Of a stretch of 21,634 nt of DNA, positions 15,217 to 21,634 are shown piece by piece. The translations under genes and the position numbers were made by a program. The stretch's first letter is position 1. The number at the start of each line of letters is the position of its first letter. Below the pieces are notes generated by a model that worked only from the letters and a program-made list of their open reading frames with translations, was not told where the DNA came from and did not search any database. Where the stretch lies: assembly GCA_946481615.1 (NCBI GenBank), contig CAMLOR010000035.1:1-21634 (forward strand), in the 5' to 3' direction. This DNA comes from an uncultured Aquimonas sp. (GTDB lineage Bacteria; Pseudomonadota; Gammaproteobacteria; Xanthomonadales; Xanthomonadaceae).

Positions 15217-15916
15217 GTGCAGCGGCCTCCTCCACCAGCCCAAGCCGCGCGATGACGCCGTCGGCGATCCTCGCGCAACGCAGGCCGAGGAACTGGAAAG
15301 CGTCCTTGAGCGACGCTTCCACCTGCGTTTCGATATGCGCACGCAGCAGGCGGCGCGCACGATGCAGACGCGTCTTCACCGTTTCCGGGCGCAGCGACAG
15401 CACACGCGCGGTTTCCTCGACCGAGCACTCCTCGATCTCGCGCAACATGTAAACCACGCGGAAGGGGCTGGGCAACGAGTCGATCGCCTGTTCCAGCAGC
15501 CTGCGCATTTCCGCGCGCGCCGCGGTGGCGACGGGATCCTCGCCGCCGGCGTTGCGGGAAGGAAAAGCGATCACCTGGGCCGACGATTCCTGCTCGGCTT
15601 CCGCACGGCACAGATCGACGTTGTGTTTGCGATCGCGCAGGCGCTGCCGCGCCTCGTTGAGCACGATCCGGGTGAGCCAGGTGAGCAGGCTGCATTCGCC
15701 GCGAAACGTCCCCAGCTTTTCGTAAGCGGTGACGTAGGCCTCCTGCACGATGTCCTCGGCCTCGTGATCCGAATTCACGACGCTGCGCGCTATGCGGAAC
15801 AAGCGCTGGTTGCAACTGGACATCAGGAAGCGGAAGGAACCCGTCTCCCGCCGCAGCACACGGCGGACCAGCTCCATTTCCGGCATGTCGGCGAATCGGG
15901 ACTGGGTCATGGACAC
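15197..15916 (-). CDS. ECF-type RNA polymerase sigma factor
   Basis: This 239-residue protein has sigma-70 region 2 (LFRIARSVVNSDHEAEDIVQ with AYVTAYEKLGTFRGE, then LLTWLTRIVLNEARQRLR) and region 4 (LPSPFRVVYMLREIEECSVE followed by ETARVLSLRPETVKTRLHRA, the -35 recognition helix-turn-helix). A C-terminal tail (FQFLGLRCARIADGVIARLG) is typical of this ECF subgroup. No anti-sigma gene lies beside it. GTG at 15916 is preferred because GGAG lies nine bases upstream; the ATG at 15910 would leave 15 bases. One copy of a bipartite promoter motif precedes it, and two copies face the divergent DUF4142-cupredoxin operon, pointing to autoregulation and a target operon. Confidence 0.9.
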   Translation of the reverse strand: MSMTQSRFADMPEMELVRRVLRRETGSFRFLMSSCNQRLFRIARSVVNSDHEAEDIVQEAYVTAYEKLGTFRGECSLLTWLTRIVLNEARQRLRDRKHNVDLCRAEAEQESSAQVIAFPSRNAGGEDPVATAARAEMRRLLEQAIDSLPSPFRVVYMLREIEECSVEETARVLSLRPETVKTRLHRARRLLRAHIETQVEASLKDAFQFLGLRCARIADGVIARLGLVEEAAAQAGDRS

Positions 15917-15943
15917 GTGGCGTGGCTCCGAGGATTTCCCCAT

Positions 15944-15972
15944 CCGATGCGCGAGTCGGCGCGAGGTTCCCG
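15944..15972 (-). promoter_or_regulatory. Bipartite ECF-type promoter motif facing the sigma gene
   Basis: On the minus strand CGGGAAC, 15 bases, GCATCGG. The GGGAAC block fits ECF -35 elements. The second block ends 27 bases before the GTG at 15916, leaving room for a short leader with the GGAG site. The same motif occurs twice on the other strand upstream of the DUF4142 gene. Confidence 0.68.
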
Positions 15973-16061
15973 CCGGCTCCTCGCGGAAGCCGATGCGCTT
16001 CGATGCCCGGTGCGGACGTGCCGGCGGCCCGCGCATCTCGGCGAAGAATGCGCCCGCGCAA

Positions 16062-16090
16062 CGGGAACGGCCAGCCCGACTGCGCATCGG
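16062..16090 (+). promoter_or_regulatory. Bipartite ECF-type promoter motif, distal copy
   Basis: CGGGAAC, 15 bases, GCATCGG on the plus strand, with both blocks and spacing identical to the copies at 15944-15972 and 16121-16149. It points at the DUF4142 gene, about 97 bases upstream of its ATG. It could be a second start point. Confidence 0.55.
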
Positions 16091-16120
16091 GGCACCTGCG
16101 ACCGGGAGTTCCCGGCAACC

Positions 16121-16149
16121 CGGGAACCTGCGGTCGACTCATGCATCGG
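16121..16149 (+). promoter_or_regulatory. Bipartite ECF-type promoter motif, proximal copy
   Basis: CGGGAAC, 15 bases, GCATCGG on the plus strand. It shares an extended match with the sigma-gene copy: CT directly after the first block, CGACTC inside the spacer, and ATGGG after the second block. The second block ends 38 bases before the DUF4142 ATG, a normal promoter distance, so this is the better candidate for the operon promoter. Confidence 0.68.
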
Positions 16150-16187
16150 ATGGGCACCGCGATCCGCGGGTTCCCATCGAGGTCGTC

Positions 16188-16703
16188 ATGAAATTCGCCA
16201 TCGTTCCCCTGCTGTTCGCCTCGTCGCTGGCCTGGGGCGCCACGCCCGCGCTGACGGATGCGCAGATCGCGCACGTCGCGTACACGGCGGGCCAGATCGA
16301 CATCGAGGCCGCCCGGCTCGCGATCGAAAAAAGTGCGTCGCCCGACGTACGGGCCTTCGCCGAAACCATGGCGCGCGACCACGCGGCCGTGAACGAGCAG
16401 GCGCTCGCGCTGCTGAAGAAACTCGGCGTGACGCCGGAAGACAACCCGACCAGCCGATCCTTGAACGAAGCCGCGGCCAAGGCATTGACCGCGCAGCGCG
16501 CCCTTTCCGGCGCCGCCTTCGACAAGGCGTACGTCGACAACGAAGCCGCCTACCACGCGCAGGTCAACGGCGCGCTGCGCACCGTGCTCATTCCCGGCGC
16601 GCAGAACGCCGAATTGAAGGCGTTGCTCGAAGACGGGCTCGCGTTGTTCTCGTCGCACCAGAAGCACGCCGAATCGCTCGATTCGAAGCTCGCTGCGCCG
16701 TGA
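16188..16703 (+). CDS. Exported DUF4142 protein
   Basis: The 171-residue protein has a signal peptide (MKFAIVPLLFASSLAWGA) and a DUF4142 domain: LTDAQIAHVAYTAGQIDIEA, ARLAIEKSASPDVRAFAETM followed by ARDHAAVNEQALALLKKLG, FDKAYVDNEAAYHAQV and a final helix with LFSSHQKHAESLD. The domain is a ferritin-like four-helix bundle found in periplasmic proteins; its biochemical role is unknown, but His/Glu pairs resemble metal sites. GAGG lies six bases before the ATG. Its stop overlaps the next gene's GTG, and two ECF-type promoter motifs lie upstream. Confidence 0.88.
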   Translation: MKFAIVPLLFASSLAWGATPALTDAQIAHVAYTAGQIDIEAARLAIEKSASPDVRAFAETMARDHAAVNEQALALLKKLGVTPEDNPTSRSLNEAAAKALTAQRALSGAAFDKAYVDNEAAYHAQVNGALRTVLIPGAQNAELKALLEDGLALFSSHQKHAESLDSKLAAP

Positions 16704-17050
16704 CACGGCGCATTGCGATCGTCGGTTGCACAGCGATCCTCGCCTGCGCGCTATGCGCGGGCGAGACCCGGGCGGAAACCCACGTCGTCCTCATCGACCG
16801 CATGGCCTTCCGGCCGGCGACGCTCCGTGCGCACGTCGGCGACGTCATCGAATGGCGCAACGAGGACGCGGTGCCGCACACCGCCACCGCATCGCAAGCG
16901 GGCTTCGACGTGATGCTCGCGCCCGGCGCCACTGGACGCAGCGACGTCGAGGTCGAAGGACGCTTCGACGTGCTCTGCCGCTTCCACCCCGACATGCGCA
17001 TGCGACTCGAGGCACGGCGCGCCGATGACGCGAGCGCCGATCAGCCCTAG
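16700..17050 (+). CDS. Exported type I copper protein (cupredoxin, plastocyanin/amicyanin-like)
   Basis: The 116-residue protein has a signal peptide (about residues 1-25, ending GETRA) and a cupredoxin domain (VVLIDRMAFRPATLRAHVGD through IEWRNEDAVPHTATA, and FDVLCRFHPDMRM). All type I copper ligands are present: H60, C93, H96 and M99 in the usual C-x2-H-x2-M loop. It should carry electrons or bind copper in the periplasm. The start is GTG at 16700, overlapping the DUF4142 stop as GTGA, which indicates translational coupling in one operon under the sigma-linked promoters. Confidence 0.88.
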   Translation: MTRRIAIVGCTAILACALCAGETRAETHVVLIDRMAFRPATLRAHVGDVIEWRNEDAVPHTATASQAGFDVMLAPGATGRSDVEVEGRFDVLCRFHPDMRMRLEARRADDASADQP

Positions 17051-17055
17051 CGCAC

Positions 17056-17100
17056 GCGCCGCCAACGACGCTTGTGCCATGGCAGCGTAGGCGGCGGCGC
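17056..17100. repeat. Complex inverted repeat between cupredoxin and tRNA-Ile genes
   Basis: Nested arms GCGCCGCC/GGCGGCGC, ACGCT/AGCGT and a central TGCCATGGCA palindrome would fold into one long interrupted hairpin. It lies six bases after the cupredoxin stop and eleven bases beyond the tRNA 3' end, so it could serve as a two-way terminator for these convergent genes, though no T tract is present. Confidence 0.4.
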
Positions 17101-17110
17101 ACACCCTGTT

Positions 17111-17425
17111 TGGTGGGCCCACCAGGATTCGAACCTGGAACCAAGGGATTCGCGTGGTCCGAGGGTTTCCCCGCGGCGCGGACTATCTCTTCACCCGCAG
17201 CGCAGCGGCGCTGGTGGGGTGCGGGACGCTCGAGCCTGTGATCAAGGGCGCTGCAGCCCTCAGGTAGTCTCTGCACCTTCCGGCGGTGCACCGCCGGCTT
17301 GGCTCAGGGTTGCCATCGGCCGAACCGCTAAGGGTTCCCTGAGTTCATCCCGTTCGCGCTCGCGCGTTCCCGCGCGGCGCCACCTTTCGATGAGTCCCCT
17401 GCTCTAACCGTTGAGCTATAGGCCC
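17111..17425 (-). tRNA. tRNA-Ile(CAU) gene interrupted by a group I intron
   Basis: Exon 1 (17390-17425) runs from GGGCCTATAGCTC to GGGGACTCAT; exon 2 (17111-17150) runs from AATCCCTTGG to GGGCCCACCA, with CCA encoded. Joined, they give a 76-nt cloverleaf: a 7-bp acceptor stem, GCTC/GAGC D stem, GGGGA/TCCCT anticodon stem (one G.T), loop CTCATAA, and CCAGG/CCTGG T stem with TTCGAAT. The anticodon is CAU. C4-G69 and C5-G68 match the E. coli tRNA-Ile2 pairs recognised by TilS, so this is the lysidine-modified minor Ile isoacceptor rather than a Met tRNA. The gene is split after U36 by 239 nt. Its 5' end lies 28 bp beyond the FG-GAP gene on the same strand. Confidence 0.93.
17151..17389 (-). ncRNA. 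Group I self-splicing intron in tRNA-Ile(CAU), IC3-like
   Basis: Read on the minus strand the 239-nt element begins CGAAAGGTG and ends CCACGCG. The exon ends in U and the intron in G, as group I splicing requires. P1 is CAU-C-GAAA-G-GUG with a U.G pair at the splice site. P2 is CGCGCG-GGAA-CGCGCG. P4 is CTCAGGG (17337-17343) with CCCTGAG (17303-17309). P6 is CCGGCGG/CCGCCGG (17280-17297). The R element GTGCAGAGACTA (17265-17276) and the S element AAGAGATAGTCC (17180-17191) form P7 (GACTA/TAGTC). P3 is probably CGGGAT/GTCCCG, P8 CCCGCA/TGCGGG, and P9 ends in a GAAA tetraloop. An AGGGC/GCCCT hairpin sits between P7 and P3'. No endonuclease gene is inside. A similar intron is known in Azoarcus tRNA-Ile(CAU). 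Confidence 0.92.
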
Positions 17426-17453
17426 GGAACCGCATGGTACCCCGAGCGCCGGC

Positions 17454-19454
17454 TCAGTCGAAGCCGTCGCCGAACATCAGCTCGGGACGCCAGGTGAAGA
17501 AGCGCGCGTAGCCGGCGGGATCGACCACCGTGGTTTCCCAGCCGCGCCGCGATGCCTGGACCTGGAGGCGGCGCAGATTCCACCCATCCGGCACCGGAAG
17601 CGGCTCGGATCGCGCCAGTTCCAGATCATGGCCGGTGTCGAAGAGGGCGGCGTCGTCATGGTGCGCGAGCATCACCCAGCCGGGCGACCCGGCCAGCGCT
17701 GCCACACCGTGTGCCGGGCGGTCGAGCGCGTGCTCCTGCAGCAGCGTGCGGGTCGCGAGGTCGTGGCGGCGCAAGGCGGCATCGCCCGCCAGCAACAATT
17801 CGGCCTGTGAAGTTCCCGCGTCGCGGATCGCGAAGGCATTCGCGTCGGTCGCGAGCGACCATTCCTCTTGCGCCTTGACGGCGTCCCAGGCGATCAGGCG
17901 CCCCTCGCTCAGCACGAGGATTTCGACGGCTGCGTCGGCGTCGACCTGCACGGCCAGCCATTGCCGTACCTCGCCCGGGAATACGTTACCCGCCGGCACC
18001 GCTGCGCCGGCCTGCAACGGCAGTATCTGCAGGCTCCAGTGCGGCGTGCTGCCGCTGGCGAACGTGACCAGTTCGCGCATGCCATTGCCTTCCACATCCA
18101 GCACCTGCGCGAACTCGACATCGAATGCACCCTGGAACGGGCCGTACGGCGAACTGCGGTCCTGCGTGAATTCGCGCTCGACCTGCAGCGTCGCCCCGTC
18201 GCGGATCACCACCGTGGCGCCGTCCGGGCCCCTGCCCGCGAGCACGATCTCGAGCGCGGAATCGTCGTCGAGTTGTGCCAGTGTCGCATCGAGGTAACGC
18301 ATCGCGGCCGCATCGTAGTGGTCGGCCGAGACGAGGCGTCGTTCCTTGCGACCCGTGCGCGCATCGAGCACGAACAGGATGCCGGTCGACCAGGACGTGC
18401 CCGTGACGATCTCGTCTTCGCCGTCCGCGTCGACATCGCCGACCACCAGCGCATGGAAGGCATGCTCGGCCAACTCCAGTGCAGTGTGCGGTGCATCGGC
18501 GCCGTCGGGTTGATAAATGAGGCGCTGGCCGATGCGCTGGTCGGTGCTCTTCGACAGATAGACGAACCCGCCGTGCCCGCCGCCCTGGAAATCGCCGAAG
18601 CGCGGCAGGCTGGCGAAGGAATCGGGCAAGGCGAATTCGCGCAGCGCGATGCCGGCGGCCGAGTTGACGCGAAGCTTGTTGGAAGAAAGCTGCAGCAGTT
18701 CGTCGACGCCGTCGCGATCGACGTCGGCAACGACGGCGCCATTGGACCAGAGTGCCGAAGCGATCGGCGAGTAGGGCGATGCGGCGAAGGCCTGCCTGCC
18801 TTCGTAGTAATTGCCGGTGCGCGCGAAGAACTTCGCGGAACCGGGCGCGGCGCCGAAGCGGCCGAAGAGCGCATCCGAAAGCCCGTCGAGATAACTCCAC
18901 TCCGCCGCCCACGTGGCGCCGTCGACGATCTGGCCCGGCAGGCGCGACAGGATCACTTCCAGCGCGGGATCATTGTCGAGCTGGGCGAGCGTGAAGTCGG
19001 ATGCAGTCCCACCCACGGGGGTGCCGAGCGACATGCCGGACCCGAAGTCGAACACGGTCAGCACGCCGGAAACCAGCGATGCGATCTCGTCGTCGCCATC
19101 GCCGTCGAGGTCGGCGATTTCGAAGCGGCTGCCCGCCATGGCGCCGGGAGTCTCGCGCACCAAGCGCAACGGCCACCCCGCGTACTCCTGCAAAGCGGCT
19201 GCTTGCATCACGTAGAGATGCGGTCCGTCGAACTCCTCGCGCACCCGGAACTGCGCGGATTGGCTGACCTCGGCGGCGAGCACCAGCCGCTGGCGATGCT
19301 GCCATTCGCCCTGCGCATCCTGAGAGAGCACGAGCGCGAACGTATCCGGATTCGGGAACACCAGCAGCACGTCGTCGCGGCCGTCGCGATCGAAATCGGC
19401 CACCTCGGCGCCCATGGCGAGCAGGAAGGACAACATTGCAGCGGTGCGCATCAT
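17454..19454 (-). CDS. FG-GAP/VCBS-repeat beta-propeller protein, second of a tandem pair
   Basis: The 666-residue protein carries repeated Ca-binding FG-GAP motifs: DFDRDGRDD (about 20-28), DLDGDGDDE, DVDRDGVDE and DVDADGEDE, spaced as in seven-bladed propellers. It ends LMFGDGFD. Its start overlaps the upstream paralogue's stop as ATGATG/TGA, so translation is coupled. The signal-like N terminus is short (MMRTAAMLSFLLAMGA) and runs straight into the first FG-GAP motif, lacking about 25 residues that the paralogue has there; export is therefore less certain. The FG-GAP family often mediates surface binding, but no ligand is shown. The stop codon lies 28 bp before the tRNA-Ile gene. Confidence 0.83.
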   Translation of the reverse strand: MMRTAAMLSFLLAMGAEVADFDRDGRDDVLLVFPNPDTFALVLSQDAQGEWQHRQRLVLAAEVSQSAQFRVREEFDGPHLYVMQAAALQEYAGWPLRLVRETPGAMAGSRFEIADLDGDGDDEIASLVSGVLTVFDFGSGMSLGTPVGGTASDFTLAQLDNDPALEVILSRLPGQIVDGATWAAEWSYLDGLSDALFGRFGAAPGSAKFFARTGNYYEGRQAFAASPYSPIASALWSNGAVVADVDRDGVDELLQLSSNKLRVNSAAGIALREFALPDSFASLPRFGDFQGGGHGGFVYLSKSTDQRIGQRLIYQPDGADAPHTALELAEHAFHALVVGDVDADGEDEIVTGTSWSTGILFVLDARTGRKERRLVSADHYDAAAMRYLDATLAQLDDDSALEIVLAGRGPDGATVVIRDGATLQVEREFTQDRSSPYGPFQGAFDVEFAQVLDVEGNGMRELVTFASGSTPHWSLQILPLQAGAAVPAGNVFPGEVRQWLAVQVDADAAVEILVLSEGRLIAWDAVKAQEEWSLATDANAFAIRDAGTSQAELLLAGDAALRRHDLATRTLLQEHALDRPAHGVAALAGSPGWVMLAHHDDAALFDTGHDLELARSEPLPVPDGWNLRRLQVQASRRGWETTVVDPAGYARFFTWRPELMFGDGFD

Positions 19455-21533
19455 GGGTCGAATCCATCGTGGAAGAGGCCGTCCACGCGCAGCAGGCGCA
19501 GGTCGCGGTAGCCCACCGCGTCGCCCACCAGCACGTTCCATGCATCGCCTCCCGCGTGCGCGACGGCAATCTGGCGGGATTCGTTGGCGATGTAGAAGCC
19601 GGCGTTTTCGGCCACGGCGATTTCACCGTAGCGGCCATCGTAGGCATGCAGCGCGTGCGCGGCAGCGACGACGATGCGACGTTCGCTGCCGGGCAACGCC
19701 GCGAGTGCGCGCACGTTCGTCACGATCGATTGGCTGTGTTTCCATTCGCGCGTCATCGGATCGAGGTAGTCGGCGCGCCCGGCATGGGCGACCAGCAACT
19801 CGGGGCCGTCCGGCCCATCGATCGCGACCGCGTCCTCGACCGACACGAACAGATTCCAGTCGATGAGGCGCGAAGCGGCATCGAAGGCGCGCAACCCGTT
19901 GCGCATGATCACCACCCATTCCAGCGGCGCATCGGCGTCCGTCTGCAGCAACGCCAACCTCAGGATGGCGTTCGCCACCGCGCCATTGCCGCTGCCCATG
20001 CCCAGCGACTCCCACACGATGTCACCCGCGGGCGACATCAGCAGGAGCTTGGCACCGATGCCGCCTTTTCCGCCGAGCGCGACCAGCCACTCCGGCTCGC
20101 CATCGCCGTCCGTGTCCACGCGCTCGAGGAACTGCGCGATGCGGTTGACGGCCACGTGGTCGTAGGTGTCGGGCGGGCGTTTCCAATCGAGCTGCAAGGC
20201 ATGCGTGAGTCCGTCGAACACCATCAGGCGCGCGCCGTAGCGGTCTTCGCCCCACCAGCACGATCTCGAGCTGCGCATCGTCGTCGAGGTTCTGGAGCGA
20301 CACCCGCTGGCGTGTCCAGATGTCGTCCTCGCTGTTGCCGTCGGTCTGCGGCCAGCGCCACAGCAAGGCGTCGCTGGCGGCGTCGCGCAGTTCGATCGGC
20401 GCCTGATTGACGCCCAGCAGCCATTCTTCCTTGCCGTCGTGGTCGACGTCGGCGCGCGCGACCGCGCCGTTCCGCCCACTGCCGCGCGGCAAGAACGCCC
20501 GGGGCGGCGTCGGTGCGAGCGTGGCGACGCTGAACAGGTCGGGCGACCAGTTGCTCCGGACCACGATTTCCTCGCCGCCGGCGCCATCGAGATCGGCGCC
20601 GACCGGCGACGATACGTTGGGCGCCGTCGTCAGCAGGACATCACGCACGATGCCGCTGTCGATGTCGCGCAGTTCGAGCGTGCCGGCCCCCGACGGCGTG
20701 ACGAGTTCATCGTTGCCGTCGCCGTCGACGTCTACCGCCGCCAACGGACTCGCCGGCACCGGGAACGCGCGTACCTCCCGCAAGGGAGCGCTGCGAAAAA
20801 GCTGCGCGTCGCTCCAGGTGTAGGCAAGGAAACCAGCGGTGACGCCCTGGCCCAGCACAGGCTCGATGGTCCCGAAGCCGCCGCCGCGGGTGAACTCCAC
20901 GGCGCGCGTGGCACCGTCCACGATGAAACCGGGAACGGAGGAAACCACGATCTCCAGCGCGGGGTCGAGATCCAGTTGCAACGCACGCGCCTCTTCCGCG
21001 TACTGCGGCAGGCTCCAACGAAAGGCCAGTGATTGATGATCGTGGACGGCCATGCCGTTCTGCCGCGCCGTGCGCAGCAACTCATCGCGGCCGTCGGCGT
21101 CGAGATCGGCAACCAGCACGGTCTGTCCGCTGCCCAGGCCAGGCAGCCGACGCTGCTGCGTCAGCGGCCAGCCGCTGAATTCCAGCAGATCGTTGCCTAC
21201 CGTCACCAGCAACAGCGGCGCGCGCGCGGTGTCGACCCGCTGGCCGAGGCCGAAGGTGGGAAACGGTTCGGCCGGCGTGGCCAGGCGCAGCGTTTGCTTG
21301 ATGCGCGCGGTGCCGGTGGCGTCCTCTCCCACCACGGCCAGCACGGGGCCGGGTGACGTCAGGAAAGCGATGTCATCGCGGCCGTCGCCGTCGAAGTCCG
21401 CCACGGCCGCGCGTGCCACGGAATCGCTGCGCGAAACGATGGTTTCGTGGATCAGGCGGAATTCGGCCCCGTCGGCGCGCCATGCTGCGCCTAAGACCAG
21501 GAGCAGGATGGCGCAACGTGCGGTGTAGATCAT
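19451..21533 (-). pseudogene. FG-GAP beta-propeller gene with an apparent frameshift, first of a tandem pair
   Basis: Translation from the ATG at 21533 gives a signal peptide (MIYTARCAILLLVLGAAWRA, then DGA) and FG-GAP motifs (DFDGDGRDD, DLDADGRDE, DVDGDGNDE, DVDHDGKEE), matching the downstream paralogue up to LEIVLVG. At a run of four C on the plus strand (20250-20253) the homology moves to another frame, EDRYGARLMVFDG, and continues to LFHDGFDP at 19451. Removing one base gives a 693-residue protein with a continuous match. It may be a true null, a phase-variable site, or a sequencing error. The leader has no clear ribosome site and a terminator ends 15 bases upstream. Confidence 0.8.
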
Positions 21534-21547
21534 GACGGGCCCATGTT

Positions 21548-21578
21548 AAAAAAAAACCCCGGCGTGCGCCGGGGTTTT
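21548..21578 (-). terminator. Rho-independent terminator after tRNA-Gln (works in both directions)
   Basis: CCCCGGCG (21557-21564) and CGCCGGGG (21567-21574) form a perfect GC stem; on the minus strand nine T follow (21556-21548), and on the plus strand TTTTCGTTTT follows. It lies 5 bases beyond the tRNA 3' end and only 14 bases from the first FG-GAP start codon. Confidence 0.92.
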
Positions 21579-21583
21579 CGTTT

Positions 21584-21634
21584 TGGCTGGGAGACTAGGA
21601 TTCGAACCTAGATAGGCAGAGTCAGAGTCTGCAG
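21584..21634 (-). tRNA. tRNA-Gln(CTG), 5' part outside window
   Basis: Fifty-one bases of a minus-strand tRNA are visible: anticodon stem GCAGA/TCTGC, loop CTCTGAC with anticodon CTG at 21623-21625, T stem CTAGG/CCTAG with TTCGAAT, the acceptor 3' strand CTCCCA, discriminator G and encoded CCA. The A72-G73 end and the CTG anticodon both fit tRNA-Gln. The D arm and the 5' acceptor strand lie outside the window. Confidence 0.9.

Noticed and set aside
17072..17407. Small protein reading through the tRNA-Ile region on the plus strand
   Set aside because: It is the antisense of a tRNA and a structured intron; the product contains no recognisable domain.
17111..17425. Two unrelated tRNA fragments, an archaeal-type tRNA intron, or a group II intron
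   Set aside because: The exons complete one perfect cloverleaf. The insert is too long for a bulge-helix-bulge intron and carries group I R/S elements rather than a GUGYG start and domain V.
17111..17425. Elongator tRNA-Met reading of the CAU anticodon
   Set aside because: The acceptor stem has C4-G69 and C5-G68, and the anticodon arm follows the tRNA-Ile2 pattern rather than the Met pattern. A genome-wide count of CAU tRNAs would settle it.

Overview
This is a GC-rich bacterial chromosome segment. Its gene content fits a gammaproteobacterium of the Xanthomonadales/Lysobacterales, perhaps a Rhodanobacteraceae or Lysobacter-like lineage. The clues are a secreted PHP-type phosphoesterase, secreted proteins with a 'GLWYNPAQSGHGF' domain, FG-GAP proteins ending in DGFD, REP-like hairpins of the GTCGTTCCCGC type, and a CRP/Clp-like operator. 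The taxonomic placement is inference; no 16S rRNA or other marker gene is present.

Layout. 1-685 (minus): start of an exported CehA/McbA-like metallohydrolase, cut by the window edge, with a CRP-like site, a perfect -35 box and a 16-bp palindrome upstream. 878-4188 (minus): a run of seven small genes (Imm63-like protein, small membrane protein, VOC protein, DUF2200, DHFR/RibD-C-like reductase, GNAT acetyltransferase, SRPBCC protein), with a short decayed GNAT relic between two of them. 4347-6490 (plus): a PfkB-family kinase and a secreted beta-rich protein closed by a strong terminator. 6610-9429 (plus): a soluble GAF-GAF-GGDEF-EAL cyclic-di-GMP protein. 9617-11602 (plus): a secreted beta-helix protein with a Thr-Pro linker and an Ig-like tail. 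11604-11781: four alternating REP-like hairpins. 11789-13912 (minus): a membrane-anchored TolB-like/TPR protein. 14096-15176 (plus): two DUF1801 paralogues. 15197-17050: an ECF-type sigma factor (minus) divergent from a DUF4142 + cupredoxin operon (plus). 17111-17425 (minus): a tRNA-Ile(CAU) gene interrupted by a group I intron. 17454-21533 (minus): two tandem, overlapping FG-GAP beta-propeller genes, the upstream one frameshifted. 21548-21634 (minus): a terminator and the 3' part of tRNA-Gln(CTG).

How the parts relate. The two most informative signals are not protein genes. First, the tRNA-Ile(CAU) anticodon loop is split after U36 by a 239-nt element that carries the group I R and S core sequences, a U.G splice-site P1, P4, P6, P7 and a GAAA-capped P9. 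It resembles the known Azoarcus tRNA-Ile intron. Second, the bipartite motif CGGGAAC-N15-GCATCGG occurs three times in the sigma/DUF4142 intergenic region, once facing the sigma gene and twice facing the DUF4142-cupredoxin operon. This is the arrangement expected if the sigma factor controls itself and an exported DUF4142/copper-protein operon.
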